The notes beneath the pieces were generated by a model. That model worked only from the letters and a program-made list of their open reading frames with translations, ran no database searches and was not told where the DNA came from. A DNA stretch of 64,000 nucleotides, taken from NCBI GenBank assembly GCA_951230915.1, contig OX579635.1:682001-746000 (forward strand), read 5' to 3'. Shown one piece after another: positions 46,213 to 60,529 of the stretch. Origin of the DNA: Antitrichia curtipendula. Lineage: Eukaryota > Streptophyta > Bryopsida > Hypnales > Leucodontaceae. The position numbers and the translations under genes were made by a program. Every line of letters starts with the position of its first letter. Position 1 is the first letter of the stretch.

Positions 46213-47599
46213 TGTTGTTACAATTATTTTACAATTGGATTACTGTATTTTGATTTCATCTTTGAGCTATTATGATTTATACTTATTCTTGAGTCAATCT
46301 TTTGTCTTGGTCCCAAATTTGGTCGAATACTGTGTTGAAGGCGCGATTACGGGTCTAGGCGAGCGCGGATAGGCGACCTCTTGTCTTGGGCGACCTCGGG
46401 TGGTTGAGGATTTACTTCATGTCTCAAAATTGGTCGAATGTTGTGTTGAAGGAGCGATTTGGGGTCTAGGCGACCGCAGGTAGAGGTCGCCCTCTTGTCT
46501 TGGGCGACCTCGGGTGGGTGTGGGTTTACTTCATGTCTCAAAATTGGTCGAATGTTGTGTTGAAGGAGCGATTTTGGGTCTACGCGACCGCAGGTAGAGG
46601 TCGCCCTCTTGTCTTGGGCGACCTCGGGTGGGTGTGGGTTTACTTCATGTCTCAAAATTGGTCGAATGTTGTGTTGAAGGAGCGATTTTGGGTCTAGGCG
46701 ACCGCAGGTAGAGGTGGCCCTCTTGTCTTGGGCGACCTCGGGTGGGTGTGGATTTACTTCATGTCTCAAAATTGGTCGAATGTTGTGTTGAAGGAGCGAT
46801 TTTGGGTCTAGGCGACCGCAAGTAGAGGGTGACCTCTTCTCTTGGGCGAACTCGGGTGGGTGAGGATTTACTTCATGTCTCAAAATTGGTCGAATGTTGT
46901 GTTGAAGGAGCGATTTCGGGTCTAGGCGACCGTAGGTAGAGGTCGCCCTCTTGTCTTGGGCGACCTCAGGAGGGTGTGGGTTTACTTCATGTCTCAAAAT
47001 TGGTCGAATGTTGTGTTGAAGGAGCGATTTGGGGTCTAGGCGACCGCAGGTAGAGGTTGCCATCTTGTCTTGGGCGACCTCGGGTGGGTGTGGGTATACT
47101 TCATGTCTCAAAATTGGTCGAATGTTGTGTTGAAGGAGCGATTTGGGGTCTAGGCGACCGTAGATAGAGGGCGCCCTCTTGTCTTGGGCGACCTCGGGTG
47201 GGTGTGGGTTTACTTCATGTCTCAAAATTGGTCGAATGTTGTGTTGAAGGAGCGATTTCGGGTCTAGGCGACCGCAGGTAGAGGGCGACCTCTTGTCTTG
47301 GGCGACCTCAAGTGGATGTGGGTTTACTTCATGTCTCAAAATTGGTCGAATGTTGTGTTGAAGGAGCGATTTGGGGTCTAGGCGACCGCAGGTAGAGGTC
47401 GCCCTCTTGTCTTGGGCGACCTCGGGTGGGTGTGGGTTTACTTCATGTCTCAAAATTGGTCGAATGTTGTGTTGAAGGAGCGATTTGGGGTCTAGGCGAC
47501 CGCAGGTAGAGGTCGCCCTCTTGTCTTGGGCGACCTCGGGTGGGTGTGGGTTTACTTCATGTCTCAAAATTGGTCGAATGTTGTGTTGAAGGAGCGATT

Positions 47600-50500
47600 T
47601 TGGGTCTAGGCGACCGCAGGTAGAGGTGGCCCTCTTGTCTTGGGCGACCTCGGGTGGGTGTGGATTTACTTCATGTCTCAAAATTGGTCGAATGTTGTGT
47701 TGAAGGAGCGATTTTGGGTCTAGGCGACCGCAAGTTGAGGGCGACCTCTTCTCTTGGGCGAACTCGGGTGGGTGAGGATTTACTTCATGTCTCAAAATTG
47801 GTCGAATGTTGTGTTGAAGGAGCGATTTCGGGTCTAGGCGACCGTAGGTAGAGGTCGCCCTCTTGTCTTGGGCGACCTCGGGAGGGTGTGGGTTTACTTC
47901 ATGTCTCAAAATTGGTCGAATGTTGTGTTGAAGGAGCGATTAGGGGTCTAGGCGACCGCAGGTAGAGGTTGCCATCTTGTCTTGGGCGACCTCGGGTGGG
48001 TGTGGGTTTACTTCATGTCTCAAAATTGGTCGAATGTTGTGTTGAAGGAGCGATTTCGGGTCTAGGCGACCGTAGATAGAGGGCGCCCTCTTGTCTTGGG
48101 CGACCTCGGGAGGGTGTGGGTTTACTTCATGTCTCAAAATTGGTCGAATGTTGTGTTGAAGGAGCGATTTGGGGTCTACGCGACCGCAGGTAGAGGTGGC
48201 CCTCTTGTCTTGGGCGACCTCGGGTGGGTGTGGGTTTACTTCATGTCTCAAAATTGGTCGAAAGTTGTGTTGAAGGAGCGATTTCGGGTCTACGCGACCG
48301 CAGGTAGAGGTGGCCCTCTTGTCTTCGGCGACCTCGGGTGGGTGTGGATTTACTTCATGTCTCAAAATTGGTCGAATTTTGTGTTGAAGGAGCGATTTTG
48401 GGTCTAGGCGACCACAGGTAGAGGTCGCCCTCTTGTCTTGGGCGACCTCGGGTGGGTGTGGATTTACTTCATGTCTCCAAATTGGTCGAATGTTGTGTTG
48501 AAGGAGCGATTTGGGGTCTAAGCGACCGCAGGTAGAGGGCGACCTCTTGTCTTGGGCGACCTCGGGTGGGTGTGGATTTACTTCATGTCTCAAAATTGGT
48601 CGAATGTTGTGTTGAAGGAGCGATTTGGGGTCTAGGCGACCGGAGGTAGAGGGCGACCTCTTGTCTTGGGCGACCTCGGGTGGGTGTGGGTTTACTTCAT
48701 GTCTCAAAATTGGTCGAAAGTTGTGTTGAAGGAGCGATTTCAGGTCTAGGCGACCGCAGGTAGAGGGCGACCTCTTGTCTTGGGCGACCTCAAGTGGATG
48801 TGGGTTTACTTCATGTCTCAAAATTGGTCGAATGTTGTGTTGAAGGAGCGATTTGGGGTCTAAGCGACCGCAGGTAGAGGTGGCCCTCTTGTCTTGGGCG
48901 ACCTCGGGTGGGTGTGGGTTTACTTCATGTCTCAAAATTGGTCGAATGTTGTGTTGAAGGAGCGATTTCGGGTCTAGGCGACCGCAGGTAGAGGTGGCCC
49001 TCTTGTCTTCGGCGACCTCGGGTGGGTGTGGATTTACTTCATGTCTCAAAATTGGTCGAATGTTGTGTTGAAGGAGCGAATTCGGGTCTAGGCGACCGCA
49101 AGTTGAGGGCGACCTCTTCTCTTGGGCGAACTCGGGTGGGTGAGGATTTACTTCATGTCTCAAAATTGGTCGAATGTTGTGTTGAAGGAGCGATTTTGGG
49201 TCTAGGCGACCGTAGGTAGAGGTCGCCCTCTTGTCTTGGGCGACCTCGGGAGGGTGTGGGTTTACTTCATGTCTCAAAATTGGTCGAAAGTTGTGTTGAA
49301 GGAGCGATTTCGGGTCTAGGCGACCGCAGGTAGAGGTGGCCCTCTTGTCTTGGGCGACCTCGGGTGGGTGTGGATTTACTTCATGTCTCAAAATTGGTCG
49401 AATGTTGTGTTGAAGGAGCGATTTTGGGTCTAGGCGACCACAGGTAGAGGTCGCCCTCTTGTCTTGGGCGACCTCGGGTGGGTGTGGATTTACTTCATGT
49501 CTCCAAATTGGTCGAATGTTGTGTTGAAGGAGCGATTTGGGGTCTAGGCGACCGGAGGTAGAGGGCGACCTCTTGTCTTGGGCGACCTCGGGTGGGTGTG
49601 GGTTTATTTCATGTCTCAAAATTGGTCGAAAGTTGTGTTGAAGGAGCGATTTCGGGTCTAGGCGACCGCAGGTAGAGGGCGACCTCTTGTCTTGGGCGAC
49701 CTCAAGTGGATGTGGGTTTACTTCATGTCTCAAAATTGGTCGAATGTTGTGTTGAAGGAGCGATTTGGGGTCTAAGCGACCGCAGGTAGAGGTCGCCCTC
49801 TTGCCTTGGGCGACCTCGGGTGGGTGTGGGTTTACTTCATGTCTCAAAATTGGTCGAATGTTGTGTTGAAGGAGCGATTTTGGGTCTAGGCGACCACAGG
49901 TAGAGGTTGCCATCTTGTCTTGGGCGACCTCGGGTGGGTGTGGGTTTACTTCATGTCTCAAAATTGGTCGAATGTTGTGTTGAAGGAGCGTTTTTGGGTC
50001 TAGGCGACCGCAGGTAGAGGTTGCCATTTTGTCTTGGGCGACCTCGGGTGGGTGTGGGTTTATTTCATGTCTCAAAATTGGTCGAATGTTGTGTTGAAGG
50101 AGCGATTTGGGGTCTAGGCGACCGTAGGTAGAGGGCGCCCTCTTGTCTTAGGCGACCTCGGGTGGGTGTGGGTTTACTTCATGTCTCAAAATTGGTCGAA
50201 AGTTGTGTTGAAGGAGCGATTTCGGGTCTAGGCGACCGCAGGTAGAGGTGGCCCTCTTGTCTTGGGCGACCTCGGGTGGGTGTGGATTTACTTCATGTCT
50301 CAAAATTGGTCGAATGTTGTGTTGAAGGAGCGATTTTGGGTCTAGGCGACCACAGGTAGAGGTCGCCCTCTTGTCTTGGGCGACCTCGGGTGGGTGTGGG
50401 TTTACTTCATGTCTCAAAATTGGTCGAAAGTTGTGTTGAAAGAGCGATTTCGGGTCTAAGCGACCGCAAGTAGAAGGCGACCTCTTGTCTTGGGTGACCT

Positions 50501-51587
50501 CGGGTGGGTGTGGGTTTACTTCATGTCTCAAAATTGGTCGAATGTTGTGTTGAAGGAGCGATTTGGGGTCTAGGCGACCGTAGGTAGAGGGCGCCCTCTT
50601 GTCTTAGGCAACCTCGGGTGGGTGTGGGTTTACTTCATGTCTCAAAATTGGTCGAATGTTGTGTTGAAGGAGCGATTTCGGGTCTAGGCGACCGCAGGTA
50701 GAGGGCGACCTCTTGTCTTGGGCGACCTCGGGTGGGTGTGGGTTTACTTCATGTCTCAAAATTGGTCGAAAGTTGTGTTGAAGGAGCGATTTCGGGTCTA
50801 GGCGACCGCAGGTAGAGGGCGACCTCTTGTCTTGGGCGACCTCGGATGGCTGTGGGTTTACTTCATGTCTCAAAATTGGTCGAATGTTGTGTTGAAGGAG
50901 CGACCTTGGGTCTAGGCGACCGCACGTAGAGGTGGCCCTCTTGTCTTGGGTGACCTCGGGTGGGTGTGGGTTTACTTCATGTCTCAAAATTGGTCGAATG
51001 TTGTGTTGAAGGAGCGTTTTTGGGTCTAGGCGCCCCCTGGTAGAGGGCGTCCTCTTGTCTTGGGCGACCTCAAGTGGATGTGGGTATACTTCATGTCTCA
51101 AAATTGGTCGAATGTTGTGTTGAAGGAGCGATTTCGGGTCTAGGCGACCGCAGGTAGAGGGCGACCTCTTGTCTTGGGCGACCTCAAGTGGATGTGGGTT
51201 TACTTCATGTCTCAAAATTGGTCGAATGTTGTGTTGAAGGAGCGATTTTGGGTCTCGGCGACCGCAGGTAGGGGTCGCCCTCTTGTCTTGGGCGACCTCG
51301 GGTCGGTGTGGGTTTATTTCATGTCTCAAAATTGGTCGAATGTTGTGTTGAAGGAGCGATTTGGGGTCTAAGCGACCGCAGGTAGAGGTCGCCCTCTTGT
51401 CTTAGGCGACCTCGGGTGGGTGTGGGTTTACTTCATGTCTCAAAATTGGTCCAATGTTGTATTGAAGGAGCGATTTCGGGTCTACGCGACCGCAGGTAGG
51501 GGTCGCCCTCTTGTCTTGGGCGACCTCGGGTGGGTGTGGGTTTACTTCATGTCTCAAAATTGGTCGAATGTTGTGTTGAAGGAGCGA
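47600..51587. repeat. Higher-order block, copy 1 (about 35 monomers)
   Basis: Matches 54667-58654 unit by unit with very few differences at an offset of 7067 bp (62 units minus the 1-bp loss at about 52886). Diagnostic rare variants shared: TCTCCAAATTGG units, AGCGTTTTTGGG, AGCGACCTTGGG and GGCGCCCCCTGG. Confidence 0.85.
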
Positions 51588-52954
51588 TTTGGGGTCTAAG
51601 CGACCGCAGGTAGAGGGCGACCTCTTGTCTTGGGCGACCTCGGGTGGGTGTGGGTTTACTTCATGTCTCAAAATTGGTCGAATGTTGTGTTGAAGGAGCG
51701 ATTTCGGGTCTAGGCGACCGTAGGTAGAGGTCGCCCTCTTGTCTTGGGCGACCTCGGGTGGGTGTGGGTTTACTTCATGTCTCAAAATTGGTCGAATGTT
51801 GTGTTGAAGGAGCGATTTCGGGTCTAAGCGACCGCAGGTAGAGGTCGCCCTCTTGTCTTGGGCGACCTCGGGTGGGTGTGGGTTTACTTCATGTCTCAAA
51901 ATTGGTCGAATGTTGTGTTGAAGGAGCGATTTCAGGTCTAGGCGACCGCAGGTAGGGGTCGCCCTCTTGTCTTGGGCGACCTCGGGTGGGTGTGGATTTA
52001 CTTCATGTCTCAAAATTGGTCGAATGTTGTGTTGAAGGAGCGATTTCGGGTCTAGGCGACCGCAGGTAGGGGTCGCCCTCTTGTCTTGAGCGACCTCGGG
52101 TGGGTGTGGGTATACTTCATGTCTCAAAATTGGTCGAATGTTGTGTTGAAGGAGCGATTTGGGGTCTAGGCGACCGTAGATAGAGGGCGCCCTCTTGTCT
52201 TGGGCGACCTCGGGTGGGTGTGGGTTTACTTCATGTCTCAAAATTGGTCGAAAGTTGTGTTGAAGGAGCGATTTCGGGTCTAGGCGACCGCAGGTAGAGG
52301 GCGACCTCTTGTCTTGGGCGACCTCAAGTGGATGTGGGTTTACTTCATGTCTCAAAATTGGTCGAATGTTGTGTTGAAGGAGCGATTTGGGGTCTAGGCG
52401 ACCGCAGGTAGAGGTCGCCCTCTTGTCTTGGGCGACCTCGGGTGGGTGTGGGTTTACTTCATGTCTCAAAATTGGTCGAATGTTGTGTTGAAGGAGCGAT
52501 TTCGGGTCTAAGCGACCGCAGGTAGAGGTCGCCCTCTTGTCTTGGGCGACCTCGGGTGGGTGTGGGTTTACTTCATGTCTCAAAATTGGTCGAATGTTGT
52601 GTTGAAGGAGCGATTTTGGGTCTAGGCGACCGCAGGTAGAGGTGGCCCTCTTGTCTTGGGCGACCTCGGGTGGGTGTGGATTTACTTCATGTCTCAAAAT
52701 TGGTCGAATGTTGTGTTGAAGGAGCGATTTTGGGTCTAGGCGACCGCAAGTTGAGGGCGACCTCTTCTCTTGGGCGAACTCGGGTGGGTGAGGATTTACT
52801 TCATGTCTCAAAATTGGTCGAATGTTGTGTTGAAGGAGCGATTTCGGGTCTAGGCGACCGTAGGTAGAGGTCGCCCTCTTGTCTTGCCGACCTCGGGAGG
52901 GTGTGGGTTTACTTCATGTCTCAAAATTGGTCGAATGTTGTGTTGAAGGAGCGA

Positions 52955-55006
52955 TTAGGGGTCTAGGCGACCGCAGGTAGAGGTTGCCATCTTGTCTTGG
53001 GCGACCTCGGGTGGGTGTGGGTTTACTTCATGTCTCAAAATTGGTCGAATGTTGTGTTGAAGGAGCGATTTCGGGTCTAGGCGACCGTAGATAGAGGGCG
53101 CCCTCTTGTCTTGGGCGACCTCGGGAGGGTGTGGGTTTACTTCATGTCTCAAAATTGGTCGAATGTTGTGTTGAAGGAGCGATTTCGGGTCTACGCGACC
53201 GCAGGTAGAGGTGGCCCTCTTGTCTTGGGCGACCTCGGGTGGGTGTGGGTTTACTTCATGTCTCAAAATTGGTCGAAAGTTGTGTTGAAGGAGCGATTTG
53301 GGGTCTAGGCGACCGCAGGTAGAGGTCGCCCTCTTGTCTTGGGCGACCTCGGGTGGGTGTGGGTTTACTTCATGTCTCAAAATTGGTCGAATGTTGTGTT
53401 GAAGGAGCGATTTCGGGTCTAAGCGACCGCAGGTAGAGGTCGCCCTCTTGTCTTGGGCGACCTCGGGTGGGTGTGGGTTTACTTCATGTCTCAAAATTGG
53501 TCGAATGTTGTGTTGAAGGAGCGATTTTGGGTCTAGGCGACCGCAGGTAGAGGTGGCCCTCTTGTCTTGGGCGACCTCGGGTGGGTGTGGATTTACTTCA
53601 TGTCTCAAAATTGGTCGAATGTTGTGTTGAAGGAGCGATTTTGGGTCTAGGCGACCGCAAGTTGAGGGCGACCTCTTCTCTTGGGCGAACTCGGGTGGGT
53701 GAGGATTTACTTCATGTCTCAAAATTGGTCGAATGTTGTGTTGAAGGAGCGATTTCGGGTCTAGGCGACCGTAGGTAGAGGTCGCCCTCTTGTCTTGGGC
53801 GACCTCGGGAGGGTGTGGGTTTACTTCATGTCTCAAAATTGGTCGAATGTTGTGTTGAAGGAGCGATTAGGGGTCTAGGCGACCGCAGGTAGAGGTTGCC
53901 ATCTTGTCTTGGGCGACCTCGGGTGGGTGTGGGTTTACTTCATGTCTCAAAATTGGTCGAATGTTGTGTTGAAGGAGCGATTTCGGGTCTAGGCGACCGT
54001 AGATAGAGGGCGCCCTCTTGTCTTGGGCGACCTCGGGAGGGTGTGGGTTTACTTCATGTCTCAAAATTGGTCGAATGTTGTGTTGAAGGAGCGATTTCGG
54101 GTCTACGCGACCGCAGGTAGAGGTGGCCCTCTTGTCTTGGGCGACCTCGGGTGGGTGTGGGTTTACTTCATGTCTCAAAATTGGTCGAATGTTGTGTTGA
54201 AGGAGCGATTTCGGGTCTAGGCGACCGTAGATAGAGGGCGCCCTCTTGTCTTGGGCGACCTCGGGAGGGTGTGGGTTTACTTCATGTCTCAAAATTGGTC
54301 GAATGTTGTGTTGAAGGAGCGATTTCGGGTCTACGCGACCGCAGGTAGAGGTGGCCCTCTTGTCTTGGGCGACCTCGGGTGGGTGTGGGTTTACTTCATG
54401 TCTCAAAATTGGTCGAAAGTTGTGTTGAAGGAGCGATTTGGGGTCTAGGCGACCGCAGGTAGAGGTCGCCCTCTTGTCTTGGGCGACCTCGGGTGGGTGT
54501 GGGTTTACTTCATGTCTCAAAATTGGTCGAATGTTGTGTTGAAGGAGCGATTTCGGGTCTAAGCGACCGCAGGTAGAGGTCGCCCTCTTGTCTTGGGCGA
54601 CCTCGGGTGGGTGTGGGTTTACTTCATGTCTCAAAATTGGTCGAATGTTGTGTTGAAGGAGCGATTTTGGGTCTAGGCGACCGCAGGTAGAGGTGGCCCT
54701 CTTGTCTTGGGCGACCTCGGGTGGGTGTGGATTTACTTCATGTCTCAAAATTGGTCGAATGTTGTGTTGAAGGAGCGATTTTGGGTCTAGGCGACCGCAA
54801 GTTGAGGGCGACCTCTTCTCTTGGGCGAACTCGGGTGGGTGAGGATTTACTTCATGTCTCAAAATTGGTCGAATGTTGTGTTGAAGGAGCGATTTCGGGT
54901 CTAGGCGACCGTAGGTAGAGGTCGCCCTCTTGTCTTGGGCGACCTCGGGAGGGTGTGGGTTTACTTCATGTCTCAAAATTGGTCGAATGTTGTGTTGAAG
55001 GAGCGA
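52955..55006. repeat. Ten-unit and eight-unit tandem blocks inside the array
   Basis: Rare variants at 52955-53836 recur at 53867-54976 at offsets of 912 bp (8 units) and 1140 bp (10 units). The extra two units in the second copy (54023-54250) are a local repeat of the pair that follows. Confidence 0.8.
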
Positions 55007-58000
55007 TTAGGGGTCTAGGCGACCGCAGGTAGAGGTTGCCATCTTGTCTTGGGCGACCTCGGGTGGGTGTGGGTTTACTTCATGTCTCAAAATTGGTCGA
55101 ATGTTGTGTTGAAGGAGCGATTTCGGGTCTAGGCGACCGTAGATAGAGGGCGCCCTCTTGTCTTGGGCGACCTCGGGAGGGTGTGGGTTTACTTCATGTC
55201 TCAAAATTGGTCGAATGTTGTGTTGAAGGAGCGATTTCGGGTCTACGCGACCGCAGGTAGAGGTGGCCCTCTTGTCTTGGGCGACCTCGGGTGGGTGTGG
55301 GTTTACTTCATGTCTCAAAATTGGTCGAAAGTTGTGTTGAAGGAGCGATTTCGGGTCTACGCGACCGCAGGTAGAGGTGGCCCTCTTGTCTTCGGCGACC
55401 TCGGGTGGGTGTGGATTTACTTCATGTCTCAAAATTGGTCGAATTTTGTGTTGAAGGAGCGATTTTGGGTCTAGGCGACCACAGGTAGAGGTCGCCCTCT
55501 TGTCTTGGGCGACCTCGGGTGGGTGTGGATTTACTTCATGTCTCCAAATTGGTCGAATGTTGTGTTGAAGGAGCGATTTGGGGTCTAAGCGACCGCAGGT
55601 AGAGGGCGACCTCTTGTCTTGGGCGACCTCGGGTGGGTGTGGATTTACTTCATGTCTCAAAATTGGTCGAATGTTGTGTTGAAGGAGCGATTTGGGGTCT
55701 AGGCGACCGGAGGTAGAGGGCGACCTCTTGTCTTGGGCGACCTCGGGTGGGTGTGGGTTTACTTCATGTCTCAAAATTGGTCGAAAGTTGTGTTGAAGGA
55801 GCGATTTCAGGTCTAGGCGACCGCAGGTAGAGGGCGACCTCTTGTCTTGGGCGACCTCAAGTGGATGTGGGTTTACTTCATGTCTCAAAATTGGTCGAAT
55901 GTTGTGTTGAAGGAGCGATTTGGGGTCTAAGCGACCGCAGGTAGAGGTGGCCCTCTTGTCTTGGGCGACCTCGGGTGGGTGTGGGTTTACTTCATGTCTC
56001 AAAATTGGTCGAATGTTGTGTTGAAGGAGCGATTTCGGGTCTAGGCGACCGCAGGTAGAGGTGGCCCTCTTGTCTTCGGCGACCTCGGGTGGGTGTGGAT
56101 TTACTTCATGTCTCAAAATTGGTCGAATGTTGTGTTGAAGGAGCGAATTCGGGTCTAGGCGACCGCAAGTTGAGGGCGACCTCTTCTCTTGGGCGAACTC
56201 GGGTGGGTGAGGATTTACTTCATGTCTCAAAATTGGTCGAATGTTGTGTTGAAGGAGCGATTTTGGGTCTAGGCGACCGTAGGTAGAGGTCGCCCTCTTG
56301 TCTTGGGCGACCTCGGGAGGGTGTGGGTTTACTTCATGTCTCAAAATTGGTCGAAAGTTGTGTTGAAGGAGCGATTTCGGGTCTAGGCGACCGCAGGTAG
56401 AGGTGGCCCTCTTGTCTTGGGCGACCTCGGGTGGGTGTGGATTTACTTCATGTCTCAAAATTGGTCGAATGTTGTGTTGAAGGAGCGATTTGGGGTCTAG
56501 GCGACCACAGGTAGAGGTCGCCCTCTTGTCTTGGGCGACCTCGGGTGGGTGTGGATTTACTTCATGTCTCCAAATTGGTCGAATGTTGTGTTGAAGGAGC
56601 GATTTGGGGTCTAGGCGACCGGAGGTAGAGGGCGACCTCTTGTCTTGGGCGACCTCGGGTGGGTGTGGGTTTATTTCATGTCTCAAAATTGGTCGAAAGT
56701 TGTGTTGAAGGAGCGATTTCGGGTCTAGGCGACCGCAGGTAGAGGGCGACCTCTTGTCTTGGGCGACCTCAAGTGGATGTGGGTTTACTTCATGTCTCAA
56801 AATTGGTCGAATGTTGTGTTGAAGGAGCGATTTGGGGTCTAAGCGACCGCAGGTAGAGGTCGCCCTCTTGCCTTGGGCGACCTCGGGTGGGTGTGGGTTT
56901 ACTTCATGTCTCAAAATTGGTCGAATGTTGTGTTGAAGGAGCGATTTTGGGTCTAGGCGACCACAGGTAGAGGTCGCCCTCTTGTCTTGGGCGACCTCGG
57001 GTGGGTGTGGGTTTACTTCATGTCTCAAAATTGGTCGAATGTTGTGTTGAAGGAGCGTTTTTGGGTCTAGGCGACCGCAGGTAGAGGTTGCCATTTTGTC
57101 TTGGGCGACCTCGGGTGGGTGTGGGTTTATTTCATGTCTCAAAATTGGTCGAATGTTGTGTTGAAGGAGCGATTTGGGGTCTAGGCGACCGTAGGTAGAG
57201 GGCGCCCTCTTGTCTTAGGCGACCTCGGGTGGGTGTGGGTTTACTTCATGTCTCAAAATTGGTCGAAAGTTGTGTTGAAGGAGCGATTTCGGGTCTAGGC
57301 GACCGCAGGTAGAGGTGGCCCTCTTGTCTTGGGCGACCTCGGGTGGGTGTGGATTTACTTCATGTCTCAAAATTGGTCGAATGTTGTGTTGAAGGAGCGA
57401 TTTTGGGTCTAGGCGACCACAGGTAGAGGTCGCCCTCTTGTCTTGGGCGACCTCGGGTGGGTGTGGGTTTACTTCATGTCTCAAAATTGGTCGAAAGTTG
57501 TGTTGAAAGAGCGATTTCGGGTCTAGGCGACCGCAAGTAGAAGGCGACCTCTTGTCTTGGGTGACCTCGGGTGGGTGTGGGTTTACTTCATGTCTCAAAA
57601 TTGGTCGAATGTTGTGTTGAAGGAGCGATTTGGGGTCTAGGCGACCGTAGGTAGAGGGCGCCCTCTTGTCTTAGGCAACCTCGGGTGGGTGTGGGTTTAC
57701 TTCATGTCTCAAAATTGGTCGAATGTTGTGTTGAAGGAGCGATTTCGGGTCTAGGCGACCGCAGGTAGAGGGCGACCTCTTGTCTTGGGCGACCTCGGGT
57801 GGGTGTGGGTTTACTTCATGTCTCAAAATTGGTCGAAAGTTGTGTTGAAGGAGCGATTTCGGGTCTAGGCGACCGCAGGTAGAGGGCGACCTCTTGTCTT
57901 GGGCGACCTCGGATGGCTGTGGGTTTACTTCATGTCTCAAAATTGGTCGAATGTTGTGTTGAAGGAGCGACCTTGGGTCTAGGCGACCGCACGTAGAGGT

Positions 58001-58654
58001 GGCCCTCTTGTCTTGGGTGACCTCGGGTGGGTGTGGGTTTACTTCATGTCTCAAAATTGGTCGAATGTTGTGTTGAAGGAGCGTTTTTGGGTCTAGGCGC
58101 CCCCTGGTAGAGGGCGTCCTCTTGTCTTGGGCGACCTCAAGTGGATGTGGGTATACTTCATGTCTCAAAATTGGTCGAATGTTGTGTTGAAGGAGCGATT
58201 TCGGGTCTAGGCGACCGCAGGTAGAGGGCGACCTCTTGTCTTGGGCGACCTCAAGTGGATGTGGGTTTACTTCATGTCTCAAAATTGGTCGAATGTTGTG
58301 TTGAAGGAGCGATTTTGGGTCTCGGCGACCGCAGGTAGGGGTCGCCCTCTTGTCTTGGGCGACCTCGGGTCGGTGTGGGTTTATTTCATGTCTCAAAATT
58401 GGTCGAATGTTGTGTTGAAGGAGCGATTTGGGGTCTAAGCGACCGCAGGTAGAGGTCGCCCTCTTGTCTTAGGCGACCTCGGGTGGGTGTGGGTTTACTT
58501 CATGTCTCAAAATTGGTCCAATGTTGTATTGAAGGAGCGATTTCGGGTCTACGCGACCGCAGGTAGGGGTCGCCCTCTTGTCTTGGGCGACCTCGGGTGG
58601 GTGTGGGTTTACTTCATGTCTCAAAATTGGTCGAATGTTGTGTTGAAGGAGCGA
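54667..58654. repeat. Higher-order block, copy 2
   Basis: Second copy of the block at 47600-51587. Within its right part, a four-unit segment (456 bp) is repeated again: 58241-58438 equals 58697-58894. Confidence 0.85.
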
Positions 58655-60529
58655 TTTCGGGTCTAGGCGACCGCAGGTAGAGGGCGACCTCTTGTCTTGG
58701 GCGACCTCAAGTGGATGTGGGTTTACTTCATGTCTCAAAATTGGTCGAATGTTGTGTTGAAGGAGCGATTTTGGGTCTCGGCGACCGCAGGTAGGGGTCG
58801 CCCTCTTGTCTTGGGCGACCTCGGGTCGGTGTGGGTTTATTTCATGTCTCAAAATTGGTCGAATGTTGTGTTGAAGGAGCGATTTGGGGTCTAAGCGACC
58901 GCAGGTAGAGGTCGCCCTCTTGTCTTAGGCGACCTCGGGTGGTTGTGGGTTTACTTCATGTCTCAAAATTGGTCGAATGTTGTGTTGAAGGAGCGATTTC
59001 AGGTCTAGGCGACCGCAGGTAGGGGTCGCCCTCTTGTCTTGGGCGACCTCGGGTGGGTGTGGATTTACTTCATGTCTCAAAATTGGTCGAATGTTGTGTT
59101 GAAGGAGCGATTTCGGGTCTAGGCGACCGCAGGTAGGGGTCGCCCTCTTGTCTTGAGCGACCTCGGGTGGGTGTGGGTTTACTTCATGTCTCAAAATTGG
59201 TCGAATGTTGTGTTGAAGGAGCGATTTGGGGTCTAGGCGACCGCAGGTAGAGGTCGCCCTCTTGTCTTGGGCGACCTCGGGAGGATGTGGGTTTACTTCA
59301 TGTCTCAAAATTGGTCGAATGTTGTGTTGAAGGAGCGATTTCGGGTCTACGCGACCGCAGGTAGAGGTGGCCCTCTTGTCTTGGGCGACCTCGGGTGGGT
59401 TTGGGTTTACTTTATGTCTCAAAATTGGTCGAATGTTGTGTTGAAGGAGCGATTTGGGTTCTAGGCGACCGCAGGTAGAGGTTGCCTTCTTGTCTTGGGC
59501 GACCTCGGGAGGATGTGGGTTTACTTCATGTCTCAAAATTGGTCGAATGTTGTGTTGAAGGAGCGATTTCGGGTCTAGGCGACCGCAGGTAGAGGTCGCC
59601 CTCTTGTCTTGGGCGACCTCGGGTGGGTGTGGGTTTACTTCATGTCTCAAAATTGGTCGAATGTTGTGTTGAAGGAGCGATTTCGGGTCTAGGCGACCAC
59701 AGGTAAAGGTCGCCCTCTTGTCTTGGGCGACCTCGGGTGGGTGTGGATTTACTTCATGTCTCAAAATTGGTCGAATGTTGTGTTGAAGGAGCGATTTCGG
59801 GTCTAGGGGACCGTAGGTAGAGGTCGCCCTCTGGTCTTGGGCGACCTCAGGAGGGTGTGGGTTTACTTCATGTCTCAAAATTGGTCGAATGTTGTGTTGA
59901 AGGAGCGATTTGGGGTCTAGGCGACCGCAGGTAGAGGTTGCCATCTTGTCTTGGGCGACCTCGGGTGGGTGTGGGTTTACTTCATGTCTCAAAATTGGTC
60001 GAATGTTGTGTTGAAGGAGCGATTTTGGGTCTAGGCGACCGCAGGTAGAGGGCGACCTCTGGTCTTGGGCGACCTCAGGAGGGTGTGGGTTTACTTCATG
60101 TCTCAAAATTGGTCGAATGTTGTGTTGAAGGAGCGATTTTGGGTCTAGGCGACCACAGGTAGAGGTCGCCCTCTTGTCTTGGGCGACCTCGGGTGGGTGT
60201 GGATTTACTTCATGTCTCAAAATTGGTCGAATGTTGTGTTGAAGGAGCGATTTCGGGTCTAGGCGACCGCAGGTAGAGGGCGACCTCTGGTCTTAGGCGA
60301 CCTCGGGTGGGTGTGGATTTACTTCATGTCTCAAAATTGGTCGAATGCTGTGTTGAAGGAGCGATTTGGGGTCTAGGCGACCACAGGTAGAGGTCGCCCT
60401 CTTGTCTAAGGCGACCTCGGGTGGGTGTGGGTTTACTTCATGTCTCAAAATTGGTCGAATTTTGTGTTGAAGGAGCGATTTAAGGTCTAGGCGACCGCAG
60501 GTAGAGGGCGACCTCTTGTCTTGGGCGAC

